A stretch of DNA of 64,000 bases from positions 124,001 to 188,000 of the forward strand of contig CAZLQD010000053.1 of the NCBI GenBank assembly GCA_964561605.1, read 5' to 3'. The position numbers and the translations under genes were made by a program. The notes under the pieces were generated by a model. The model was given only the letters and a program-made list of their open reading frames with translations, was not told the origin of the DNA and made no database searches. Within the stretch, counting starts at the first letter, position 1. The number at the start of each line of letters is the position of its first letter. This DNA comes from JALUZX01 sp964561605 (GTDB taxonomy: Bacteria; Planctomycetota; UBA1135; JALUZX01). Of this stretch, positions 26,117-34,310 are shown in pieces.

Positions 26117-27208
26117 TCACCCCTCGAGGACCTTCAGGTAGAGGTCCATGTAGGCCGAGAGCCTGGCCTCCAGCTCGAATTTCTCCCGGCAGACCTTCCT
26201 GTTGGCCCGGCCGATCCGTTTCCGGAGTTCCGGATCTCCGGCGAGTTCCGCCAGGTGCCGGGCCAGGGCGGCCTCCTCCCCGGGAGGGGCCAGGAAGGGA
26301 CGGTTCTCCTCGGAGACCATGTCTCCCAGGTCTCCCACGTCCGTGGAGACCAGGGGCAGGCCGGATGCCATGGCCTCCAGGACGACCAGGGGCATCTGTT
26401 CCGTCCGGGACGAAAGGAGGAAGACGTGGATCTCCCTGTAGAAGGGAGCCGGGTCCTCCAGGTTCCCCCGGAATTCCACCCTTTCCTCCAGGCCCAGGCG
26501 GCGCACCTCCCGCCGGAGGTTCTCCTCCTCCGGCCCCCCTCCCGCCAGAAGGAGCCGGGCCTCCGGTGGAAGTGAGGCCCTCCGGAAGACACGGACCAGG
26601 ACCTCGGGAGCCTTCTCGGGCCGGAATCCCCCCAGGAATCCCACCTTGAGGGGCCCCGCCGCCTCGCTTTCGGCCGGGTGGAAACGCTCCAGGTCCACTC
26701 CGTTGGGGAGATAGTGGAGTTTCTCCTCCGGGACCTTCCATTTTCTCCGGGCCAGGCGTTGGAGAACCCGGGAAGGGACCACCAGGGCGGAGGCGCCCTG
26801 GAAGAGAAAACGCCTGGCCAGGTTTCTCCGGAGGAAGGTCCCTTCCGCCTCTCCCGGGCCGAAGCCTTCCTCGTGGTGGACCACTTTTCCGATCCCGGCG
26901 GCCATGGCCCCTGCCAGGCTTTCCACGGCGCCCCAGTTGTAGGTGAGGAGCAGGTCGGGCCTCACCTTCCGGAAGAGACCCGCCATGGCCTTGGAAGTCT
27001 TGAAGAAGCCCTTCTCCCCCGGGGGGGGAAGGACCTGGATGGTGACTCCCCGGGGCACCAGGGAGAGGGCCTCCGTATTCCCGTCCATGGCCACGAGGAA
27101 GTGGGTCGTCCCCCGGGGAAACCGCCCCATGAGGGCGGCCGACCGGACCTGGGGGCCGCCCTTCCCGAAGGTGGCGAAGACGTGGAGCACCTTCGCGCCC
27201 AAGGCCAC
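26117..27208 (-). CDS. GT4-family glycosyltransferase
   Basis: 363 aa GT-B enzyme. The N-terminal GKGGPQVRSAAL and the C-terminal LPNGVDLERFHP, GFLGGFRPEKAPEVLV and EQMPLVVLEAMASGLPLVSTDVG (with the EX7E-type glutamates) are hallmarks of GT4 transferases that use nucleotide sugars for polysaccharide or lipid-linked glycan assembly. The GTG start directly abuts the stop of the oxidoreductase fusion gene (TGAGTG). Sugar and acceptor are unknown. Convergent with the PDZ lipoprotein gene. Confidence 0.9.
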   Translation of the reverse strand: MALGAKVLHVFATFGKGGPQVRSAALMGRFPRGTTHFLVAMDGNTEALSLVPRGVTIQVLPPPGEKGFFKTSKAMAGLFRKVRPDLLLTYNWGAVESLAGAMAAGIGKVVHHEEGFGPGEAEGTFLRRNLARRFLFQGASALVVPSRVLQRLARRKWKVPEEKLHYLPNGVDLERFHPAESEAAGPLKVGFLGGFRPEKAPEVLVRVFRRASLPPEARLLLAGGGPEEENLRREVRRLGLEERVEFRGNLEDPAPFYREIHVFLLSSRTEQMPLVVLEAMASGLPLVSTDVGDLGDMVSEENRPFLAPPGEEAALARHLAELAGDPELRKRIGRANRKVCREKFELEARLSAYMDLYLKVLEG

Positions 27209-29347
27209 TCACTCCTTCCCGGCGGGCCCGCCGGGACGGTGGACCAGGAAGGCTTCCCGGTGGAAGGTCTCCAGGTCCGAGACGGGCTTCCAGGCCAGGT
27301 CCTCCTTGGCCCGGGAGGTGTCCAAGGGGGCCAGGAAGGCCCGGGACTTCAGGTCCCGCCAGGAGAGGACCTGGGCCTCCTTCCGGGCCAGGCGCTTGAT
27401 CCATTCCTTGGCCTTCTCGGCGGCCCAGGTGACCCAGAGAGGCCTGGGATGGAACCGGTAGGCCCGCCCCGTGGCGAGCTGGAGCCGGTAGATGTACTCC
27501 CTTGCGGAGATCCGCACGTCCCCGGCCAGGTTGTAGGAACGGCCCGGGGCCTTCTCCGAGAAGAGGGCGCCCCGGGCGGCCTCCGCCCAATCGGAGACCA
27601 GAAGGAAGGGAAGGGGATGCCTCCCCAGGCCCCATCCCACGCAGTGATTGTCCCTGACCCAGAGGCCCACGCCGGAGTGCTCGGGGATCCCCCCTTTGCC
27701 CACCACGATTGCGGGCCTGAGGATCACGAGGCGGGGCCCGGCGTCCCGGGCCGCCAGTTCCGCCAGGGCCCTTTCTGCGGCGATCTTGCCCCTGGCGTAG
27801 GGAGGCCTCTCCGAGGGGAGGGGATCGGGCCCGGAATCGCAACCCACAGGTTTCCGGTCTCCAAGATACAGGGCCGCGGTGCTGGAGACGAAGACCAGCC
27901 GCTCCACCCCGGCGGCCCGGCAGGCGGCGAAGGCGGCCCTGGCCCCCCGGGCCATGGTCTCCTCGATCCGCCCGGGATCCGATCCGGCGCACGTGGCCAG
28001 GTGGAGCAGGGCCCGCGCCCCCCGGAGGGCCTCCTCCAGGTCCCCCGCCTCCAGGGCGTCTCCCTGGAAGAAGCGCACCCCCCTTTCGAGGAAGTCCCGC
28101 GGGAGGTTCTCCCTCCGGCGGGCCAGGACCGTCACGGGGACCCCCTCCCGCAGAAGGAGGTCCACCACGGCCTTCCCCAGGAATCCCGTCCCGCCGGTGA
28201 CCACCACCTCCCCCTCCCTTGGGGGGCCCGCCTCGGGGGGCTTTGGGAAGGGTGAGACCTCCAGGGGAGCCCCGGCCGATTCGGCGGCGGCCTCGCACAT
28301 GGCCAGGACCCTTTCCCCCTGGAGCCCCCCGGCGGGAGGCTCCTTGCCCAGGGACAAGGCCCTGTGGAAGGCCCGCACGCTCTCCACCATGGAGCGGCTG
28401 AAGGGGTCGGAAGGCGGTGCCAGGCCGAAGAGGGAGAGCCCGTAGGAGGGAACCTGGGCCAGGCCCCGCAGAAAGAGCCCCGTCCCCTGGAGGGCGCCGT
28501 TCCAGGCAAGGTCCAGGAAGTCCAGGAGGGCCGTCTTCTCCACGAACTGCCAGTTCCCCCGCACCAGGTCGACCCGGGCCGCCCCGTCCGATCCGAGGAG
28601 GTAGATCCAGGTCTCGGGCATAGTCTTCCCGAAGGCCAGGTGGAGCCTTGCCTCACCCTCCCGGCAGGAAAGCTCCAGGTCCCACTCCTCCCTGAAGGAG
28701 AGGCCGTTGGGAAGGGCCCTGGGAGGAGAGGTCCGGGCCTTCACATCCCGAGCGGGCCCCAGGAAATACTCCACCAGGGAAAAGAGGTGGACCCCCTGTT
28801 CCCAGAGGATGTTTCCTTCCCCCCGGAACATGAAGTGGGAGAAGTCCCCCGCCGCCAGTTGTCTCAAGGGCGCGTTGTGGACCAAAAGGAGCCTCTCCAC
28901 CCGCCCAAGCCGGCCCCGGCCGGCCTCCCGGCGGAGAAGGGGGACGCCCGGGAAGAAGGTCATGTTGTGGTTCACCCCCAGGAGGACGCCCTTGGAGTCG
29001 GCCAGGGCCTTCAGTTCCCGGGCCTCCTCCGAGGCCAGGGCAAGGGGTTTCTCCACGAAGCACGGAATGCCCGCCTCCAGGCAGGTCCGGGCCAGGGAGG
29101 CGTGTTGGGCCGGCGGGGCCAGGACGTGGACGGCACCGACCTCCCCGTCACGAAGCATCTCCTCCAGGCCCGGGTAGACTTCGGAAACCCCGAAGCGGGC
29201 GGCCAGGTCCCGGGCCCGGTCCAAGGCCGGGTCGCAGAGGGCCCGGGCCTCGGCGAAGGGGCACCATTTCAGGGCCTCCAGGTGGGAGCGGGCGATGAAA
29301 CCCGCGCCGGCCAGCCCGACGGGAATCAGTTTCTTCTTCTTGGACAC
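27209..29347 (-). CDS. Gfo/Idh/MocA oxidoreductase fused to an SDR epimerase
   Basis: 712 aa, about the sum of two enzymes. Residues 8-365 are a Gfo/Idh/MocA NAD(P)-dependent sugar oxidoreductase: GLAGAGFIARSHLEAL Rossmann motif and FVEKPLAL (the catalytic Lys of the EKP motif). Residues about 378-700 are an extended short-chain dehydrogenase/epimerase with TGGTGFLG, FVSSTAALY and YARGK (Tyr and Lys of the active site). Each normally occurs as a separate protein modifying nucleotide sugars. The two active sites may act in series, oxidation or reduction followed by epimerisation or dehydration. It is directly followed by a GT4 gene. Confidence 0.88.
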   Translation of the reverse strand: MSKKKKLIPVGLAGAGFIARSHLEALKWCPFAEARALCDPALDRARDLAARFGVSEVYPGLEEMLRDGEVGAVHVLAPPAQHASLARTCLEAGIPCFVEKPLALASEEARELKALADSKGVLLGVNHNMTFFPGVPLLRREAGRGRLGRVERLLLVHNAPLRQLAAGDFSHFMFRGEGNILWEQGVHLFSLVEYFLGPARDVKARTSPPRALPNGLSFREEWDLELSCREGEARLHLAFGKTMPETWIYLLGSDGAARVDLVRGNWQFVEKTALLDFLDLAWNGALQGTGLFLRGLAQVPSYGLSLFGLAPPSDPFSRSMVESVRAFHRALSLGKEPPAGGLQGERVLAMCEAAAESAGAPLEVSPFPKPPEAGPPREGEVVVTGGTGFLGKAVVDLLLREGVPVTVLARRRENLPRDFLERGVRFFQGDALEAGDLEEALRGARALLHLATCAGSDPGRIEETMARGARAAFAACRAAGVERLVFVSSTAALYLGDRKPVGCDSGPDPLPSERPPYARGKIAAERALAELAARDAGPRLVILRPAIVVGKGGIPEHSGVGLWVRDNHCVGWGLGRHPLPFLLVSDWAEAARGALFSEKAPGRSYNLAGDVRISAREYIYRLQLATGRAYRFHPRPLWVTWAAEKAKEWIKRLARKEAQVLSWRDLKSRAFLAPLDTSRAKEDLAWKPVSDLETFHREAFLVHRPGGPAGKE

Positions 29348-29404
29348 GGTTCCGGAAGCCCCGGGAAGGAAAGCAGGGAAGAGTCGAAATTCAAGGAACC
29401 GGGA

Positions 29405-29433
29405 ATTCTAGGCCCCCTTCCGCCGGTCTCCAA
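29405..29433 (-). promoter_or_regulatory. Possible promoter of the oxidoreductase fusion gene
   Basis: Minus strand TTGGAG (29433-29428), 17-nt spacer, TAGAAT (29410-29405), about 58 nt before the start. The -10 is good, the -35 matches only its first three bases. Confidence 0.4.
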
Positions 29434-29515
29434 GCCTTCCTTCCATTTTGCCCCCCCCGGAAGGAGAATCTCCCTCAAAGGGCCGGGTAGGCCCCCAAAC
29501 CGGCTGGAGTCTTCC

Positions 29516-31918
29516 ATGGCGCGGCTCTTCCTGATCTGTCTCCCTCTCTTCCTGGCCCTTCCCGTTTCCGGTCAGAAGTCATCCAAGGAAAAGAGAGGTT
29601 CCCCGGGATGTCTCTCCTGCCACGAAGGGATCGAAGAGATCCGGAGCCCCTCCTCGAAGATGATGCAGGCCCTCTACCGGAGGGGGAGGTCCGAGGGGGA
29701 TCCCAGGGGATGCGTAGTGTGCCACGGGGGAGACCCGGCCGCCCGTGAGAAGGAGGAGGCTCACCGGGGCCCGGCCTTCTATCCCGACCCGGGAAGCCCC
29801 TGGATCAACGAGAAGACCTGCGGCCTCTGCCATCCCTCCCACGTGAAGGTCCAGTGGCGGAGCCTGATGACCACCGAAGCGGGGAAGATCCAGGGCGTGG
29901 CCTGGTCCCTGGGAGCCCTGACGGGACGGCGGGCGAAGTGGGGGAATTACGCCGTCGAAAACCCCCGGGACCGGGCCGGGAGGCTGGGCACGCCGGCCTA
30001 CCGGTCGATCCTGGAGGAGCTCTCCCGCCGGGAGCCCCAGGTCTACCCCGGCCGCCTGGAGGCCCTTCCTCCCGCACCGGACGACCCGGCCCGGGTGAAG
30101 GACCACCCCGAGGAGGCGGGCTTCACCTACCTCCGCAGCGAGTGCCAGCGTTGCCACCTCGCCGTCAGGGGGCGCCGGACCCGGGGTGACTACAGGGGCA
30201 TGGGGTGTTCGGCCTGCCACGTACCCTACGGGAACGAAGGAGTCTACGAAGGCGGAGACCCCTCCATCCCCAGGGGGGAAAAGGGCCACATGCTGATCCA
30301 CCGGATCCAGGGCACACGGAAGGCCCGCCTCGCCCTCCACGGGAAGACCTGGTCGGGAATCCCCGTGGAGACCTGCACCACCTGCCACGACAGGGGAAAA
30401 CGGATCGGCGTCTCCTACCAGGGGCTCATGGAGTCGGCCTACCACTCCCCATGGAGCGCCTCCGGCGGGGACCAGCCTCCCCTCCATACCAAGCACTACC
30501 TGGCCATGAAGGAGGACGTCCACTTCAGGAAGGGGAAGATGGTCTGCATGGACTGCCACACCACCCTGGACGTCCACGGCGACGGGTTCCTGGCCTGCAG
30601 CACCCTGGCCGCCGTGGAGATCGAATGCGCCGACTGCCACGGAACCCCCCGGGCCTACCCCTGGGAACTCCCTCTGGGCTACGGCGACGAATTCGGCAGG
30701 AACCTGGAAGGGAGGAAGGCCAGGGGCACGACCCGGCACCTCCTTCCCCTCTCCCGGCAGGGCACGGTCTATCCTCCCGAGGACGGCTACCTGGTCACGG
30801 CCCGGGGCAACCCTTTCCCCAACGTGGTCCGCCGGGGAAACCGGGTCGTGGTCCACACTGCGGGAGGAAGGGACCTGGTTCTAGAGCCCCTGAAACTCCT
30901 GGAGGAGAAGAAGAAGCTCTCCCTCTCCGGCAGGGTGGCCATGAGTTCCGTGAAGATGCATACCGAGCGGATGGAGTGCTACGCCTGCCACGCCTCCTGG
31001 GCGCCCCAGTGTTACGGGTGCCACGTGAAGGTGGACTACTCCCGGGGGAAGAAGAGCTTCGACTGGATCTCCGCCGCCGCCGACAGGCTGAAACCCGGGA
31101 TGAGGGCGGCGAACCGGGAGGACCGGGGCGGGCACGAGATTCCCGGCAAGGTATACGAGCAGAGATCCTACCTCAGGTGGGAGGAGCCGGCCCTGGGGGT
31201 GAACGGTGAGGACCGGATCACCCCCGTCGTGCCGGGGTGCCAGGTGGTCTACACCGTGATCGGCCCGGGAGGAAAACCGGTCCTCCTGAACCGGGCCTTC
31301 CATGTCCCGCCGGGACTGGAGGGGAGGGGGAAGGAGCCTCCCCTCTGCCTGGACATGAGCCCCACCAACCCCCACACCAGCGGGCACCCCAGGAACTGCG
31401 GGTCCTGCCACGACTCACCCAAGGCCTGCGGCTACGGAATCGGCGGCGGTGCCTGGAACCGCCCCTGGAAGGAGAAGACCTGGGTGGACCTGGCCACTCC
31501 GGGAGGAGAGGTGATCCCCGCCTCGGCCCGCCCCCAGATCGAAGGGATCCCGGGCCTGGAAGGGGACTGGTCCGCCTTCGTCACCCCCCGGGGCAGGCAA
31601 CTCCAGACGGTGGGGCACCACCTCTCCCTCTCCCGTCCCCTGAACCAGCAGGAGAGATCCCGCCTGGACCGCTCCGGGGCCTGCCTGGCCTGTCACCGGG
31701 AGATCCCTTCCGGCTCCCTTGCCGTGGGTTTCCTCCACCACGTGGCCCGGGCCGCAGGAATGCTCCCCGACACGGCGGAAGAACACGCCTCCCTTCTCAA
31801 CAAGATCCTCCTCTTCTCTGCCTGGGGGCAGGCCCTTCCCCTCTTCCTCTCCCCCCTGGGAATCCTCCTCCTCCTTTGGTGGAGGCGAAGGAGAAGGAAG
31901 GCCGCCGCCGGAAGCTGA
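29516..31918 (+). CDS. Membrane-anchored 12-heme c-type cytochrome
   Basis: 800 aa. GGAG is 7 nt before the ATG and residues 1-19 form a signal peptide. I count twelve CxxCH heme sites: CLSCH, CVVCH, CGLCH, CQRCH, CSACH, CTTCH, CMDCH, CADCH, CYACH, CYGCH, CGSCH and CLACH, spread from about residue 31 to 727. One transmembrane helix near the C-terminus (LFLSPLGILLLLWW) is followed by arginines, placing the heme domain outside the cytoplasm. The spacing resembles octaheme or multiheme electron-transfer proteins, but I recognise no exact family (NrfA, HAO, MtrC). It may pass electrons in respiration. It stands alone between sugar genes; no cytochrome assembly genes are in view. Confidence 0.88.
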   Translation: MARLFLICLPLFLALPVSGQKSSKEKRGSPGCLSCHEGIEEIRSPSSKMMQALYRRGRSEGDPRGCVVCHGGDPAAREKEEAHRGPAFYPDPGSPWINEKTCGLCHPSHVKVQWRSLMTTEAGKIQGVAWSLGALTGRRAKWGNYAVENPRDRAGRLGTPAYRSILEELSRREPQVYPGRLEALPPAPDDPARVKDHPEEAGFTYLRSECQRCHLAVRGRRTRGDYRGMGCSACHVPYGNEGVYEGGDPSIPRGEKGHMLIHRIQGTRKARLALHGKTWSGIPVETCTTCHDRGKRIGVSYQGLMESAYHSPWSASGGDQPPLHTKHYLAMKEDVHFRKGKMVCMDCHTTLDVHGDGFLACSTLAAVEIECADCHGTPRAYPWELPLGYGDEFGRNLEGRKARGTTRHLLPLSRQGTVYPPEDGYLVTARGNPFPNVVRRGNRVVVHTAGGRDLVLEPLKLLEEKKKLSLSGRVAMSSVKMHTERMECYACHASWAPQCYGCHVKVDYSRGKKSFDWISAAADRLKPGMRAANREDRGGHEIPGKVYEQRSYLRWEEPALGVNGEDRITPVVPGCQVVYTVIGPGGKPVLLNRAFHVPPGLEGRGKEPPLCLDMSPTNPHTSGHPRNCGSCHDSPKACGYGIGGGAWNRPWKEKTWVDLATPGGEVIPASARPQIEGIPGLEGDWSAFVTPRGRQLQTVGHHLSLSRPLNQQERSRLDRSGACLACHREIPSGSLAVGFLHHVARAAGMLPDTAEEHASLLNKILLFSAWGQALPLFLSPLGILLLLWWRRRRRKAAAGS

Positions 31919-31999
31919 CTCCCTTTTTCCAGGGGCTTTGCCCGGCCGGCAGGAAGCAAGCTAAGATGCCTCCTACCCAGGACCCCGGGAGGAGCGACC

Positions 32000-32746
32000 T
32001 TGACCCTTTCCCCGACGACGCCCCCAAGGAGGGACCTCCTCGTCCTCGTCCCCGCCAGGGACGAGGAGGCCTCCATCCTCCAGGTTCTCCAGGGGTGCGC
32101 CCGGGCCCTCCCGGGAGCGCCCATCCTGGTGGTGGACGACGGTTCCCGGGACGCCACGGCCCGCCTGGCCCGCCAGGCCGGAGCCCGGGTCCTCTCCCAC
32201 ACCTTCGGGATGGGCTACGGCGCCGCCCTCCAGACGGGATACCTCTACGCCCTGCGCAAGGGATTCTCCCTGGTGGTCCAGCTCGACGCCGACGGCCAGC
32301 ACGACCCGGCGGACCTTCCCCGCCTGGTGGGACCCATCCTGGAGGGACGGGCCGACGTGACCCTGGGGTCCCGGTTCCTGGGAAAGGAGAGCCCCCGGAT
32401 CTCCTTCCCCAGGAAGATGGGGATCCTCTTCTTCCGGACCCTGGCCTCCCTGGGGCTGGGGGGAAAGGGCTTCACCGACCCCACCAGCGGGTACCAGGCC
32501 CTGGGGAGGAAGGCCCTGGAACTCCTGGCCCGAGGCCACTTCCCCGAGGACTACCCCGACGCCGACGTCCTCCTCTTCCTGGCCCGTTCGGGTTGCAGGA
32601 TCCTGGAGGTGCCCGTCACCATGCACCCCAGGACGTCGGGGGCCTCCATGCACGGCGGAATCCGGTCCCTCTATTATGTCTACAAGATGAGCCTCTCCCT
32701 GGCCTTGACTCCCATCCGGCCGAAGAAAAGGAGGAGAACGGGATGA
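32000..32746 (+). CDS. GT2 glycosyltransferase (dolichyl-P-mannose synthase-like)
   Basis: 248 aa GT-A fold. VPARDEEASI, VVDDGS and the metal-binding DADGQHDP (about 95-102) mark a DPM1/polyprenyl-phosphate-type GT2 without membrane helices. The TTG start at 32000 has GGAGG at 31988-31993, whereas no ATG upstream is in frame. Such enzymes charge polyprenyl phosphate with a sugar, which ArnT-like and GT-C transferases in this window could then use. Its stop overlaps the DUF2304 start (ATGA). Confidence 0.9.
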   Translation: MTLSPTTPPRRDLLVLVPARDEEASILQVLQGCARALPGAPILVVDDGSRDATARLARQAGARVLSHTFGMGYGAALQTGYLYALRKGFSLVVQLDADGQHDPADLPRLVGPILEGRADVTLGSRFLGKESPRISFPRKMGILFFRTLASLGLGGKGFTDPTSGYQALGRKALELLARGHFPEDYPDADVLLFLARSGCRILEVPVTMHPRTSGASMHGGIRSLYYVYKMSLSLALTPIRPKKRRRTG

Positions 32747-33198
32747 TGGGCCTCCTCGCACAGGCCGCCCTCCCGCCGGCCGCCCTTCCCGCCAGGCAGA
32801 AGACCGTGGCGGTGGTCATCGCCCTGGTCATCCTCGTGGTCATCCTGGACCTTGTGAGGCGGCGTAAGCTCAGGGAGGAATACGCCGTCCTCTGGCTGGT
32901 CACGGGGATCCTCCTGCTGGTGGTGGCCCTCAACTACGGCCTCCTCCTCTGGTTCACCCGCCTGGTGGGAGCGGTCATGCCCGTTTCCACCCTTCTCTTC
33001 TTCGGGATCCTCTTCCTGCTCCTGGTCTCCCTCCAGTTCTCGGTCCGCCTCTCCACCACCACCCGCCGGGTCAAGGAGCTGAACCAGAGGCTCGCCCTCC
33101 TGGAGGAGGAGCTCCGGGTCCATCTCGAAGAGAGAGGGCCCCGCCCCGAGGGGGACCTGGAAGGGGAAGAAGGGCCGAAAGGACCCGCCGGGCCATGA
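32743..33198 (+). CDS. DUF2304 membrane protein
   Basis: 151 aa with three transmembrane segments (about 20-38, 47-71 and 74-101) and a charged coiled-coil tail (VKELNQRLALLEEEL). DUF2304 proteins are regularly encoded beside GT2 polyprenyl-phosphate sugar transferases, as here, and are thought to anchor or assist them. GGAGGAG precedes the ATG, and both ends overlap their neighbours by 4 nt, a strict co-translation arrangement. Confidence 0.82.
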   Translation: MMGLLAQAALPPAALPARQKTVAVVIALVILVVILDLVRRRKLREEYAVLWLVTGILLLVVALNYGLLLWFTRLVGAVMPVSTLLFFGILFLLLVSLQFSVRLSTTTRRVKELNQRLALLEEELRVHLEERGPRPEGDLEGEEGPKGPAGP

Positions 33199-34310
33199 AG
33201 GTCCTCACCGTCCTTCCCCAGGGCGGACTCTGGGGGGGGCCCCTGGCGGGGTTCCGAATGGCCCGGGCCCTGGCCGCAAGGGGAGTGAAACAGGAACTCT
33301 GCCTGGGCACGGAGGGCCCCATCCTGGAAGAAGCCCGGGCGGCAGGTTTTCCGGTTCACCGAATCGAAGCGGAGAAGAAGGCCCCTTCCCGGGTCGTCTC
33401 GGCCCTCCTCCTCCTCTACAAGAGGAAGCCTCACCTGGTCCACGCCCACAGCCTCCTGGGGCTCTCCCGGGATTTCGCCGTGGCGGCCCGGATCCTCGGG
33501 ATCCCCCTGGTCTGGCACCTCCACGAGGACCTGACCTTTCCCCGTTACAAAAGGCGCCTCTCCTCGGTCCGCCTCCTCTCCACCCTGGCCGTGGCGGTCT
33601 CCAAGGTCCAACTCCCCCACCTGGGAGGAACCAAGGCCATCCACCTGCCCAACGGGGTGGATCCCCAGGCCTTCCCTCCCCCCTCGGAGGAGGACCGCGC
33701 CCTGGCCAGGAAGGCCCTGGGCCTGGAGGGGAATCCTTTCCTCGTCCTGGCCTTGGGGAGGATCTCACCCGACAAGGGGAGCGACCTCCTCTGCCGTGCC
33801 CTGGAGAGGGCCCGGGAACGGGAGGAGAGGATCTTCGGTCTCTTCGCCGGCCGCGGGAAGGAGGAGGACCTGGCGGACCTGAGGAGGGTCCTGGAGCGGG
33901 GCGATCCCCCCCTGGGAAGGATCCTTCCCCCCTCCAGGCAGGTCCTTCCCCTCCTCCACGCCGCGGACCTCCTGGTCCTTCCCTCCCTCCGGGAGAATTG
34001 CCCCCTCGTGGTCCTGGAGGCTCTCTCCACGGAACTCCCCGTACTGGCCACCCCCGAAGGGGACGTCCCCCGGATCCTCTCGGGAGGAAGAGGGGGAAGA
34101 TTCCTTCCCCCCAGAAAGGGCCTGGACCGGGAGACCCTGGCCTCCTTCCTGGTCCGGGCCTGCCGCGGGGGGGGGCCCTCCCGGGAGAAGGAGGGCAAGA
34201 AGGGAAGGGAACTGATCTTGCGTCATTATGCGCTTTCCGACCGGGCGGCCCGCCTGCACCATATCTTCCGGAACCTGGCTGGAGACACGATGGAGGAACC
34301 AAGCCGATGA
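33195..34310 (+). CDS. GT4-family glycosyltransferase
   Basis: 371 aa. It begins MKVLTVLPQGGLWGGP, the glycine-rich donor loop of GT4 enzymes, and carries HLPNGVDPQAFP, LALGRISPDKGSDLL and SLRENCPLVVLEALSTE (EX7E glutamates). Cytosolic face, nucleotide-sugar donor; linkage unknown. The ATG overlaps the DUF2304 stop and its own stop overlaps the transketolase start. Confidence 0.9.
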   Translation: MKVLTVLPQGGLWGGPLAGFRMARALAARGVKQELCLGTEGPILEEARAAGFPVHRIEAEKKAPSRVVSALLLLYKRKPHLVHAHSLLGLSRDFAVAARILGIPLVWHLHEDLTFPRYKRRLSSVRLLSTLAVAVSKVQLPHLGGTKAIHLPNGVDPQAFPPPSEEDRALARKALGLEGNPFLVLALGRISPDKGSDLLCRALERAREREERIFGLFAGRGKEEDLADLRRVLERGDPPLGRILPPSRQVLPLLHAADLLVLPSLRENCPLVVLEALSTELPVLATPEGDVPRILSGGRGGRFLPPRKGLDRETLASFLVRACRGGGPSREKEGKKGRELILRHYALSDRAARLHHIFRNLAGDTMEEPSR

